Origin: Achatina immaculata
Taxonomy: Eukaryota; Mollusca; Gastropoda; Stylommatophora; Achatinidae
NCBI GenBank assembly: GCA_009760885.1
Contig: CM019718.1
Coordinates: forward strand, 23,404,633 to 23,468,632
Direction of reading: 5' to 3'
Length of the DNA stretch: 64,000 nucleotides
A program made the translations under genes and the position numbers. Shown here piece after piece: positions 11,791-21,535 of the stretch (position 1 is the first letter of the stretch; every line of letters begins with the position of its first letter). The notes beneath the pieces were generated by a model that worked only from the letters and a program-made list of their open reading frames with translations, did not search any database and was not told the DNA's origin.

Positions 11791-12081
11791 ACAGGGCAAT
11801 GATTTCAAAACGATAAGAACGATAACCGTAATATTGCCAACTTGAAGCAGAAATTTTGGAGAGAAGAGAAAAGTTGCGAGTCTAATTTTAATTTTGAAAC
11901 TCCATAAAAAAATAGAACATATGCCGAGGAAGTGTTCAGAACAGGAAATGTTTACTGCTATTTTTTGTCTCTTCTCGTGTTACTGCTTTGTGCATTTTCT
12001 TCCTGACTTTATAAACATTACCTGATAGCAGAGACTAGCAAGTCGGTTTCTATGAGAGTTATAATGAAAACATTTATTTTA
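11791..12081. other. No feature recognised
   Basis: Spacer between the preceding array and a LINE remnant. Confidence 0.4.
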
Positions 12082-12445
12082 CATCTTATATCCTTCCCGT
12101 GCCGTTAAACGTCACATAGGTCTCGCCAAGTTTTTCTGTTTCTGCCCTGGCCTTTCAACCTCACCAAGGGAATTTACGCCTGCTAATTTGGCGTCCCTTA
12201 ACATTGTTCTCTTTAGAGTTTCATCGATTTGTCCAATTTCTTTAGTTATTTTTCACCTTTTGCATGCCTAAATAAGGGTGGATATTACAATATGAATTAA
12301 TAATCTTAGCTTTGTTTTGTGTTTACAACTTTTGATTGCCACATTTTCGGAAGATTTTTGAAGGTCAATGCTGCTTTTGCAATTCTATTTTTAACTTCCT
12401 TTCTGATGCCACCATCCTGGTCGATGTAACTGACGAGGTAAATTC
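12082..12445 (-). pseudogene. LINE family E-like ORF2 C-terminal region
   Basis: The plus-strand left end is the reverse complement of the family E 3' end (CATCTTATATCCTTCCCGTG). Further right the minus strand reads YLVSYIDQDGG-I-RKEVKNRIAKAA, the region after the RT palm seen in non-LTR ORF2 (compare FEYLGSLLTNNG-REIKRRTSIA in the full-length RTE). The copy therefore extends further 5' than the short family E pieces, but has an internal deletion and stops. This suggests what the autonomous parent of family E looked like. Confidence 0.65.
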
Positions 12446-12499
12446 TATTTGGTACACATTTTCCAAGCAGGCAGGCAAACAAGATGGTGGTATTTATTC

Positions 12500-14365
12500 C
12501 CGTTAAGGCTGGGATTTGTCATTTATGGTGATGTTTATTCCCGTTTAGACTATGATTTGTCATTTATGCTGATGTTTATTCCCGTTAAGGATAGGATTTG
12601 TCATTTATGGTGATGTTTATTCCTGTTCAGACTATGATTTGTCATTTATGGTGATGTTTATTCCAGTTCAGACTATGATTTGTCATTTATGGTGATGTTT
12701 ATTCCAGTTCAGACTATGATTTGTCATTTATGGTGATGTTTATTCCCGTTCAGACTATGATTTGTCATTTATGGTGATGTTTATTCCCGTTCAGACTATG
12801 ATTTGTCATTTATGGTGATGTTTATTCCAGTTCAGACTATGATTTGTCATTTATGGTGATGTTTATTCCAGTTCAGACTATGATTTGTCATTTATGGTGA
12901 TGTTTATTCCCGTTAAGGATAGGATTTGTCATTTATGGTGATGTTTATTCCAGTTCAGACTATGATTTGTCATTTATGGTGATGTTTATTCCCGTTAAGG
13001 ATAGGATTTGTCATTTATGGTGATGTTTATTCCAGTTCAGACTATGATTTGTCATTTATGGTGATGTTTATTCCAGTTCAGACTATGATTTGTCATTTAT
13101 GGTGATGTTTATTCCAGTTCAGACTATGATTTGTCATTTATGGTGATGTTTATTCCCGTTTAGACTATGATTTGTCATTTATGCTGATGTTTATTCCCGT
13201 TAAGGATAGGATTTGTCATTTATGGTGGTGCTTATTCCAGTTATGACTAGAATTTGTCATTTATGGTGATGTTTATTTCCGTTAAGGCTGGGATTTGTCA
13301 TTTATGGTGGTGTTTATTCCCGTTGAGGCTGGTATTTGTCATTTATGGTGATGTTTATTCCAGTTAAGGCTGAGATTTGTCATTTATGCTGATGTTTATT
13401 CTTGTTCAGACTAGATTTGTCATTTATGGTGATGTTTATTCCTGTTCAGACTATGATTTGTCATTTATGGTGATGTTTATTCCCATTCAAGCTGAAATTT
13501 GTCATTTATGATGGTGTTTATTCCGGTTCAGACTGGGATGTGTCATTTATGATGGTGTTTATTCCCATTCAGATTGGATTTTTATAACAGACTTTGGTGG
13601 TTATTCACGTTCAGCCTGGGATTTGTCATTTATGGTGGTGTTTATTCCCTTTCAGACTGGGATTTGCCATTTATAATGGTAGTTATTCCAGTGCAGTTTG
13701 AGATTTGTCATTTATGGTGGTCTTTTTTCCCGTCCAGGCTTTAATTTGTCTCAGACAGTGATGTTTCTTCCCGTTCAGAGTGGGATGTGTCATTTATGGT
13801 GGTGTTTATTTCATTTCAGACTCGGATTTGTCACAGACGATGATGTTTATTCCCGTTTAGACTGGGATTTTTCTTTTATGTTTGTGTTTACTCCCTTTCA
13901 AACTGGGATTTGTCACGGACAGTGGTGTTTATTTCCGTTCAGAATGGGATTAATCATTTATGGTGGTGTTTATTCCCCTTCAGACTGAGATTTGTCATTT
14001 ATGATGGTCTTTTTTCCAGTTCAGACTGGAATTTGTCACATACGGTGGTGTTTATTCCCGTTCAGATTTGGATTTGTTACAGACAATGCTGTTTATTTTC
14101 ATTCAGACTTTGATTTGTCACAGACAATGCTGTTTATTCCCGTTCAGATTTTGATTTTTTTATAGACGGTGGTGTTTATTCCCTTTCAGATTTTGATTTG
14201 TCACAGACAATGCTGTTTATTCCCGTTCAGACTGGGATTTGTTACAGACAATGCTGTTTATTCCCGTTAAGATTTGGATTTGTTACAGACGGTGCTGTTT
14301 ATTCCCGTTCAGACTGGGATTTGTTACAGACAATGCTGTTTATTCCCGTTCAGATTGGGATATGT
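12500..14365 (+). repeat. Minisatellite, 41-bp unit, about 45 copies
   Basis: The left two thirds repeat GATTTGTCATTTATGGTGAT plus GTTTATTCC(A/C)GTTCAGACTAT every 41 bp, with alternating CAGTTCAGACTATG and CGTTAAGGATAGG unit types. From about 13500 units are diverged. From about 14030 a distinct variant dominates, with CAGACAATGCTG replacing CATTTATGGTG. Open frames across 13698-14567 are artefacts of the repeat. Confidence 0.95.
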
Positions 14366-14576
14366 CCTACACGTAAGGAGAACATTTAAGAAAAGTAATT
14401 TTCGAAATTTAAAAGAAAAACGTCCTGTACATAGAAACGCCTTCACAGAAACAAAACCTATTTGGAACCACGTGGAAGAACGTGCTGATCACAAACCCAA
14501 GGGCTTGATTATGAACTTGATTAAGGACTCAAAGACCTATGGATTAATCGGCCAAGATGAAATATAACTTGATTAT

Positions 14577-14628
<52 letters not shown>
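14577..14628 (+). repeat. (TA)n microsatellite
   Basis: About 25 TA dinucleotides. Confidence 0.95.
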
Positions 14629-14631
<3 letters not shown>

Positions 14632-14790
14632 TCTGATGTCTAAAAGCGACTGATTACTTTACATATTCCTTTGCACCAAAACTCTGATATTGCACTTCAG
14701 TACGAAATACTAGGCTTCACACTGTAATAAGTACAATGTACCCTATCTTTCGACTAATTATTAACCCGCTCTCTCTCAGCCCGTATTAAT

Positions 14791-14837
14791 TCTCTCTCTC
14801 TCTCTGCTCTCCCTTTCTCTCTCTCTCTCTCTCTCTC
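14791..14837 (+). repeat. (CT)n microsatellite
   Basis: CT dinucleotide runs broken by a short TGCTCTCC section. Confidence 0.9.
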
Positions 14838-14976
14838 ATGAAAGATGGAGTGGTAAAGGGCAGAATGTAAGACCGGCCTGCGCGCCCAATTCTTCATCGT
14901 TTTAAAATAAAGATAGTTCATTCATTCATTCATTCATTCATTCATTCATTCATTCAGTCATTCATTTATTCATTCT
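14838..14976 (+). mobile_element. LINE family C 3' terminus with (ATTC)n tail
   Basis: Matches the reverse complement of 16885-17000: GATGGAGTGGTAAAGGGCAG, then AATGTAAGAC, then GCGCCCAATTCTT, then AAAATAAAGAT and a long (ATTC)n run. AATAAA just before the simple-repeat tail is a good polyadenylation-like signal. Only the last ~90 bp of the element is present, so this is a severely 5'-truncated copy. Confidence 0.8.
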
Positions 14977-15776
14977 CTCTCTCTTCGAAAGCTAGACACT
15001 TCTGTACCATAAATTCTTTGTTGACTGTCGTGAGTGATCATCTTTATATAACCGACATCAGTTTCCGTGTTTAACTAAAATCGCCAGGAGGTGCCCCCAG
15101 TTTTGAATTTCAACCATCCTTTTCTTAGTTAGTCCTCTCTACAAGATCTTGGTTAGTTCTGGCTGTTGAGACTGATGCAACTCTTGACTTTCAAGTACGT
15201 GATCATTTGTCTTCACGTCCCCTTTGTGAGTCTCCATCAGTTTGGCTGGCGTTAGCCAATTAGATGAAAAAAAATCCCTTATACATCTGTCTATCTCTCT
15301 GTCTGTTTGCCTCACTACTTAGACATTTTCAGTAACGTTCTGCCTGTCCATCATTCTGTCCATCTACCTGCCTGCGTGTCTCAATCTATGTTATGAAAAT
15401 CGTTTGTTATTACAAAACAAGGGGGGGGGGGAATACATATTTCTCTGACTTTTTTAAAGAAATCACAAGTAAAGCGGAGCAATATACCAGAAAAAAGTGG
15501 CAGGCCGCAGAAACAGAAAGCTACATAACTGGACTACAGTTATTGTAGTGCAAGTGCTTGCTATACTCACTGTGCAAAAAAAAAAAAACCCCAAAAAACT
15601 ATATTGATAGAAGCACCTAGACACAAAGCTACTTTCAGACGAGACTGGAAAATCTGAAAACGTGAAACATCGCCACAGATAAGTCAGTGGCTTGTTAATT
15701 TGTTGTTTTTTTTTAACCTGAGTAATGTTATTGTGATGCTTTACACATAAATTCCTGTATTTATGTTTACAAATAA
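14977..15776. other. No feature recognised
   Basis: Contains a CT/GTCT-rich patch (15285-15380), a G-run (15421-15431) and an A-run (15577-15588), nothing else. Confidence 0.5.
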
Positions 15777-15896
15777 CTCAGTCCGTCACTCGCATGTCCC
15801 TTGCGGAACTTTGCCTTTCTAACCCTAACAGCTCTCCTTGTAGGCCTCTCGGCAAGATGCCCTGCTGCTGATGCATCAATCTGCAGATTATCAACG
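15777..15896 (-). mobile_element. RTE/BovB-like (family A) 3' terminus
   Basis: Reverse complement of the last ~110 bp of family A (CGCATGTCCCTTGCGGAACT), with a CAGTCCGTCA tail remnant. Strongly truncated. Confidence 0.8.
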
Positions 15897-15962
15897 GTTA
15901 CAAACAACTATTTGTGTTAAATATAAAGCACGAAACGATAACGTTTTTATTAAACATAACTG

Positions 15963-16172
15963 TAACGTGCCATATAGGCATTTAAGGACGTGTTAGTACC
16001 TCTGTTTTCAGAGTCACGTGATCAGCATTATGCCTGGCGGTCCATCCTTCCCTAGATAGAAGGAACCTCTACGGCGTGGGAGGGACGGACCCGCTCCTGC
16101 CGTATTTGAACCACTGACTTAGCTCTGAGAGACGGGTGCACTAAATACTACACCACTCTCAGACACCCTATC
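15963..16172 (-). mobile_element. tRNA-derived SINE, minus copy (diverged)
   Basis: On the minus strand the 3' head begins near 16172 with GAGTGGTGTAGTATTTAGTG (A-box-like) and continues to GTGGTTCAAATACGGC (B-box-like), the spacing of a tRNA-related pol III promoter. The body then matches the other SINE copies: on the plus strand GATCAGCATTATGCCTGGC compares with GGTCAGCATCACGCCTGGC at 34953. About 210 bp, no array. Diverged, so probably old. Confidence 0.8.
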
Positions 16173-16610
16173 GCTTAAGGCAACACACTTACTTTCTGCA
16201 TAGTCATTCAGTGGAGATTCGAAAGATGTTTTTAAAAAGAATACATGAATGTGATGAGCATATAAAGTTCTTGATGAAGCTAATATTTTTAACTTTTTGG
16301 ATAAGCAAGACCAAGGGAATGTCCGACCCAGTTACGCTGATCCTTACTTTCTTGAACATGCCATACACCTGAAGTATCATCTATTTTTTTCCCCCAATGC
16401 CTTTCTCAACAAGGATGCTGTCTCATTAAATGAGCTCGGATTTCGATATTTTGAACAATCGTATAGTTTGGTTTGTGTCAGGCTGTAATAGGTATATAAT
16501 CTATACATTTTTTGGTTTCACAAAAATAAGCGTGATGAAGGTTAGCAGTAATGTTTTTATAGTTTATATTTTGTGTACAGATACCCCCGTCGTGTCACGG
16601 AGACATATGG

Positions 16611-16884
16611 GAGATGTGATATCAGTGTCTTAATCATTCCTTGACTTGTCGGACACGCTAGAGGGAGATATGGTATCAGTGTCTTAATCATTCCTTGACT
16701 TGTCGGACACGCTAGAGGGAGATGTGGTATCAGTGTCTTAATCATTCCTTGACTTGTCGGACACGCTAGAGGGAGATATGGTATCAGTGTCTTAATCATT
16801 CCTTGACTTGTCGGACACGCTAGAGGGAGATGTGGTATCAGTGTCTTAATCATTCCTTGACTTGTCGGACACGCTAGAGGGAGA
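16611..16884 (+). repeat. 54-bp minisatellite, left block, 5 copies
   Basis: The core CATTCCTTGACTTGTCGGAC recurs every 54 bp. All five units here read TATCAGTGTC where the right block reads TATTAGTGTC. Because 54 is a multiple of three, a minus-strand frame stays open and gives an 18-residue periodic peptide, which is not evidence of coding. Confidence 0.95.
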
Positions 16885-17537
16885 ATGAATGAATGAATGA
16901 ATGAATAATCTTTATTTTTCAAGGGTAAAGAATTGGGCACGCAGGCCCGTCTTACATTCTGCCCTTCATCACTCCATCTTTCATTCTTCCCACACACTTG
17001 ATTTAGTACAAAAATACAAATTAAATTGGTAAAAACATATCAAAAGAGTGTAAGATTTAACTACTACATTCAAGGTAAAAGAGAAGAAGTAATTAACCTA
17101 ATAAAATAGCACTCACGCACACATACACCCGCAGACATATACATAAATAAAAATACATTGTAAATACAGATCTTCTAACATATTTTTTTAAACAAACATT
17201 AAAATAATTTCTAACAATATCTAACAAGTTGCTTTTCTAACTATGTCACTGAAGTACTTGATGGTTTACGAGCCATGTGTTGAGAGAGTGCTGGCTATTT
17301 TATGGAGGCATATACTTACATGCAAGTAAATAATGAAACAGGTTTGAGTTAAAGGATGAAGTATTACCAATGGATTTTAAATTGTAGGGGAGGGTGTTCC
17401 AGAGCTGTACTGCAGAGTATGCAAGGCTTTTCTTGTACATATCAATTCTGGGTTTAGGAAGAAGACAGTTTTTTAAACGCTGGCTATGTTTAGTGTTATA
17501 CGTAAACAGTGACCACAAGTAAGGCGGAGCATTGTGC
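16885..17537 (-). mobile_element. LINE family C, 5'-truncated, inside the 54-bp array
   Basis: A minus-strand element ends at its 3' side in (ATTC)n (plus strand ATGAATGAATGAATGAAT at 16885) preceded by AAAAATAAAGATT. About 400 bp of 3' UTR follows, then the ORF2 C-terminus at 17300-17537. It splits an otherwise continuous 54-bp array. I see no clear target-site duplication; at most the dinucleotide GA is shared. Confidence 0.85.
17300..17537 (-). pseudogene. LINE family C ORF2 C-terminal fragment
   Basis: The minus strand encodes about 79 residues ending at a stop, with the order NAPPYLWSLF, then RLKNCLLPKPR, then YKKSLAYSAVQLWNTLPYNL, then FNSNLFHYLL. The pattern of a Pro-Arg motif followed by Y-K-x-S-L-x-Y-S and LWN-x-LP is the familiar C-terminal tail of several non-LTR ORF2 proteins in invertebrates. 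The RT domain is absent, so the copy is inactive. The frame is intact over this short stretch, so the insertion may be fairly recent. Confidence 0.75.
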
Positions 17538-18083
17538 GATGTGGTATTAGTGTCTTAATCATTCCTTGACTTGTCGGACACGCTAGAGGATGATGCGGTA
17601 TTAGTGTCTTAATCATTCCTTGACTTGTCGGACACGCTAGGGGATGATGCGGTATTAGTGTCTTAATCATTCCTTGACTTGTCGGACACGCTAGAGGGAG
17701 ATGTGATATTAGTGTCTTAATCATTCCTTGACTTGTCGGACACGCTAGAGGGAGATGTGATATTAGTGTCTTAATCATTCCTTGACTTGTCGGACACGCT
17801 AGAGGATGATGCGGTATTAGTGTCTTAATCATTCCTTGACTTGTCGGACACGCTAGAGGGAGATGCGGTATTAGTGTCTTAATCATTCCTTGACTTGTCG
17901 GACACGCTAGAGGGAGATGTGATATTAGTGTCTTAATCATTCCTTGACTTGTCGGACACGCTAGAGGATGATGCGGTATTAGTGTCTTAATCATTCCTTG
18001 ACTTGTCGGACACGCTAGAGGATGATGCGGTATTAGTGTCTTAATCATTCCTTGACTTGTCGGACACGCTAGAGGATGATGTG
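17538..18083 (+). repeat. 54-bp minisatellite, right block, 10 copies
   Basis: Same unit as the left block but all copies read TATTAGTGTC. Units alternate between GAGGATGATGCGG and GAGGGAGATGTGA types. Confidence 0.95.
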
Positions 18084-18167
18084 GTCAGCCTTCTTGTCTT
18101 CCTCAGCTCCAGATGAAGCCACGCACCCATTTTAAGCGTCCTCTATGACCGGGGCGCCTCCGCCCGA

Positions 18168-18424
18168 ATTCTAGCCAGCCACCTTCGCTATAAGAGACTA
18201 AAGAATTCTAGCCAGCCACCTTCGCTATGAGAGACTAAGTATTCTAGCCAGCCACCTTCGCTATGAGAGACTAAAGAATTCTAGCCAGCCACTTTCGCTA
18301 TGAGAGACTAAGTATTCTAGCCAGCCACCTTCGCTATGAGAGACTAAAGAATTCTAGCCAGCCACCTTCGCTATGAGAGACTAAAGAATTCTAGCCAGCC
18401 ACCTTCGCTATGAGAGGCTAAGGT
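18168..18424 (+). repeat. 37-bp minisatellite, 7 copies
   Basis: Core ATTCTAGCCAGCCACCTTCG plus CTATGAGAGACTAA(AGA or GT). The unit corresponds to the B-box end of the SINE, where a single copy reads ATTCGAACCCCTGACCTTCG at 35049. Confidence 0.93.
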
Positions 18425-18530
18425 ATTTGCAATTAATTCTTGTTCTGCATTCGATGTATCTGATGGACATTCCACAGACGATGTTTATTGCAGAATCACA
18501 AGTTAAAGAATTCTTGGACGTCATAGTGTT

Positions 18531-18710
18531 TCTTCATCTTCTTCTTCTTCTTCTTCTCAGGTTGTTGGTCACATCAGATCCTGATCTCTGTCGACATGGC
18601 AAAGCCCGCAGTCCTCTCCAGATCCTGATAGGAGCCCCATAGCTTTTGCCCCAAGCTTGTGTCCTCTGGCCATGTCTCACGCCTCAGGCCCGCATGGTTT
18701 GGGCACTCTT
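18531..18710 (-). mobile_element. Possible retroposon 3' end with (GAA)n tail
   Basis: A (TTC)n run at 18531-18557 is followed by a 150-bp GC-richer segment with CAGATCCTGATCTCTGTCGA. On the minus strand this reads as a unique segment ending in (GAA)n, the layout of an RTE-like 3' end. There is no second copy in the window to confirm it. Confidence 0.35.
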
Positions 18711-18744
18711 ATAATTTTCATTATTTTGTCTTTTGCCTGTATTT

Positions 18745-18994
18745 TAACTCAAACATGTAATGAGAAAAGGGAAATATTGTACGAACGTAACAACATGAAA
18801 AAATAGAGGAAAGAAGAGTCAGGGAAAGTCCGAGAGAAATGATACTGGATAGTTTGATGAGATGGTGTGAGATTAGAACTGAACTGATGACCTTCATGAA
18901 GGGTCGGGTACTAAGGAGAAACATAATAGCCAACGTCAGTCGGCATGGCACATGATGATGATGATGATGGTGGTGGTGGTGATGATGATGATGA
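18745..18994 (+). mobile_element. RTE family B 3' end with (ATG)n tail
   Basis: Matches 36520-36733 and 59205-59431: the frame with MILDSLMRWCEIRT, then LMTFMKGRVLRRNIIANVSRHGT, then a (GAT)n tail. The last ~250 bp only. An interruption of GTGGTGGTG within the tail indicates microsatellite mutation. Confidence 0.85.
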
Positions 18995-19440
18995 CACTAG
19001 CTCATATAGGTTAGTCCTGAGTATATGTCACATGTGCTCAATAAAGAAAGACAACTCTGTGTGTTCGTGGGTGCATATATGTGTCCCTGTATGTGCGCTC
19101 GTGTGTTCTTCATCTGGCCCGTAGACGTTTCCATAGTAACAGTCTAGTTTTAGGAATAAAATTAGACAAGCTTGTTTTTATTAACAATTGGCCACTTCCG
19201 CCTTTTGTGCCATCCATGCGTACACCTCACATTATTCTACACTCCTGTATAGAGTGAAGTACTCACTTCAGAACAGTGTTCAACATGCGCAGATCTGAGC
19301 AGTCATCTCTGGCGGGAAGTCATAGATCTAGTTGGGTGGGGGGGGGGGGTAAGTTATGGGACCGTCACAAGTCATGAGATTAACCATTTATAAGTTAATA
19401 ACAGTGTGATTCCTATATATATGTTTAAGTTCTACAAATA
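18995..19440. other. No feature recognised
   Basis: Contains a G-run (19336-19349) only. Confidence 0.5.
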
Positions 19441-19488
19441 GATAGATAGATAGATAGATATAGATAGATAGATAGATAGATAGATAGT

Positions 19489-19563
<75 letters not shown>
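19441..19563 (+). repeat. (GATA)n microsatellite
   Basis: About 30 GATA units with two small interruptions. Confidence 0.97.
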
Positions 19564-19564
<1 letters not shown>

Positions 19565-19715
19565 GAGTGAGGAAAATGGGCAGAAACAAGATTTGCAGAA
19601 AGTAAGATGAGCACACATAAATGAAGAACATACACCAATCCAATTTTTCGCCAAAAGCCTTTTTCAAGGATCACATACAGAAACAACACGTCAGATAAAA
19701 ACACAAAAAACGTAT
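19564..19715 (+). repeat. Interspersed repeat D, copy 2
   Basis: Second copy of the repeat at 32-165, starting directly after the (GATA)n tract. See copy 1 for the shared blocks. Confidence 0.6.
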
Positions 19716-19906
19716 ATTTTTTTAAATTATGGCATCAAATAACCGAATAACTCACGAAATAGAGAGCATATATTTATATTCACGCGACTGAATACATATA
19801 CATTCAAGCTGGGATAAGTTTACTTTGAAACATTACGTATAGTGGTTTAAAATGAAAGATATAATTTTAGAGGTAAAGCACTTCTAACTTTAAATTTTTA
19901 GATATT

Positions 19907-19916
19907 AATATACAGA
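19907..19916 (+). repeat. Target-site duplication (left) of the RTE
   Basis: AATATACAGA here is repeated exactly at 23295-23304 on the other side of the RTE. Confidence 0.85.
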
Positions 19917-20371
19917 GCGGTTAGCGGGGTAGGGGTATCCCCTATCAAAGGAGAAGTAAGACGCCTCCTTACCTCCGTCAGTCTACGGGACACCCTTGGG
20001 CAAGGTGGAGTACCCGTATAGCCCCCCGATCAGGGTGACGTGAAGCCATGGGAGCAGGTGGTGGATGGAATGGGAGAGCAGCTGACAGATAATGTTGGTT
20101 ATGGTCACCATTCTATGATGGTAGGCAGATGATCTCAATGTAGGGACAATGGCTACGATCACTGACTAGTACAGTCACTGCCCGGAAGGAAAGCAATGGT
20201 AAACTACCTTCTGGAAACATACCAAGAAACCCAAGCAGCAATCATGGAAAGTCAAATAGGAAAAAGATCTGGTGGTGAGTCCCCCAGGCCAGATAGATCT
20301 AATTTTAACACTGGGGAAGAGTGTGAGGCAGAGGTCGGTACTAGTAATTGTGATGACGGACAAAATCCTGA
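19917..20371 (+). promoter_or_regulatory. 5' UTR of the family A RTE
   Basis: GC-richer leader with GTGACGTGAAGCCATGGG and then GCCCGGAAGGAAAGCAATGG. The latter resembles a conserved segment in BovB-type 5' regions. The 20152-20250 part of this leader recurs in the short composite element at 55562-55760. A 73-codon frame (20196-20417) lies here. It overlaps the ORF2 start in another frame and has no recognised domain; I regard it as possible but unsupported. Confidence 0.65.
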
Positions 20372-21535
20372 CGGTGTTACCAAGGAAAACCCCTGCATCA
20401 AACTAAAAGAAAAATAAGAGTAGGAACATGGAATGTGAGAAGTATGTATGAGGGAAAATATCAAGTAATAAGTGACGAGATGAAAAGAACGCGGATACAC
20501 ATTTTGGGAATCTGCGAACATCGATGGAAAGGATCAGGACACTTTAAGAGCGAGAATGATAATATATTTATATATTCTGGCGGAGAAGTAGGAGGAAAGA
20601 ATGGAGTGGCTTTTTATTTGGACAAATCAACATCAAAAGCATTACTAGGCTACAATCCAGTAAGTGATAGAATCCTAACAATCAGACTTAAGGGCATTCC
20701 TAGAAATGTAACAGTCATCCAGGTATATGCACCTACATCAGCAGCAGAAGAAGATGAAGTAGAACATTTTTATAACACACTGCAGACGACAATGGACCAG
20801 GTACGGAAAAATGATATTGTATTTATAATGGGTGATTTTAATGCAAAAATTGGTACAGAAAGAGCAGAAGATGAAGGACAGGTTGTAGGGAAATTTAGCA
20901 TAGGACACAGAAATGAGGCAGGTGACAATCTAATGGCGTTTTGTATGGAAAATGAGCTAATGATCGCTAACACACTTTTTAAACAACATCCAAGAAGACT
21001 TTACACATGGACATCACCTGATGGGAAAACCAGGAATCAAATAGATTACATTTTAGTGCAGAGAAGGTGGAGGTCCAGCATAACATCAGCAAAAACTTTA
21101 CCAGGTGCTTATTGTGACACGGACCATGAGTTATTAATAGCAGACATGAAGATAAAGATAAAAAAGATAGTTATGGGATCAAGACCACTCCGCTTTGACC
21201 TTACAAATATACCAGAACAATACGGTATAGAAGTGAAGAACCGTTTCGAAATCCTGATGGCTGTACAGGAAGAGATGACACCAGATGAATTGGCTACGCA
21301 GGCCAAAGATATCTTAGTAACAACAGCTAAAGACATGGTTCCAGTAAAGAAAACACAAAAGAATAGATGGATCACAGCAGGTACACTAGAACTGATAAAA
21401 CAATGTAGAGAAATGAAGACGCAGTGGAGAGTGACAAACAACAACAAAGATAAATATAAAACTTTAACAAAAGAAGTACGAAGAAACATAAGAAAAGACA
21501 AAAACAATACATACAAGATTGTTGTGAAAGAATAG
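20372..21535 (+). pseudogene. RTE ORF2, endonuclease half
   Basis: An apurinic/apyrimidinic-type endonuclease domain that would nick target DNA for target-primed reverse transcription. The frame is open from 20372. Conserved residues start at KIRVGTWNVRSM (20411), before the first in-frame ATG at 20444, so the true start is upstream or non-AUG. Counting from the GTG at 20435: GICEHRW at 25-31 (catalytic Glu), VYAPTS 97-102, MGDFNAKIG 132-140 (catalytic Asp and Asn), TSPDGKTRNQIDYIL 193-207, and TDHELL 229-234 (Asp-His, in the place of the usual SDH). All catalytic residues are present. The frame runs into a TAG at 21533 because of a single frameshift near 21505; the neighbouring frame then carries the homologous continuation. 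About 388 codons. Confidence 0.92.

Larger units (their letters stand above)
16583..18425 (-). mobile_element. SINE expanded by two internal minisatellites
   Basis: The two ends and the middle match consecutive parts of the SINE at 34850-35108. The left part (ACCCCCGTCGTGTCACGGAG) matches its tail. The 54-bp unit matches the segment around CCTTGACCTGTCAGCACAC. The stretch after 18083 (GATGTGGTCAGC, then a cytosine-rich body with GGGGCGCCTCCGCCCG) matches the middle. The 37-bp unit matches the B-box area (ACCTTCGTCATGAGAGAC). The A-box end is missing or lost at 18425. A SINE of about 230 bp has become about 1.8 kb by two tandem amplifications plus one LINE insertion. Confidence 0.8.

Noticed and set aside
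13698..14567. Overlapping plus-strand ORFs with repeated PVQTGICYRQCCLF peptides
   Set aside because: By-product of the diverged 41-bp minisatellite.
16885..17537. Target-site duplication around the family C LINE
   Set aside because: Only GA is shared at the two junctions, and the surroundings are repetitive, so no duplication can be claimed.
16557..18048. Long minus-strand frames with an 18-residue periodic peptide (PLACPTSQGMIKTLI type)
   Set aside because: Unit length 54 is a multiple of three, so the frame stays open by repetition. The unit is derived from a non-coding SINE.
20196..20417. A separate ORF1 of the RTE
   Set aside because: 73 codons with no domain, overlapping the ORF2 start. 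RTE elements usually have a very small ORF1 or none, so it is possible, but I cannot support it.
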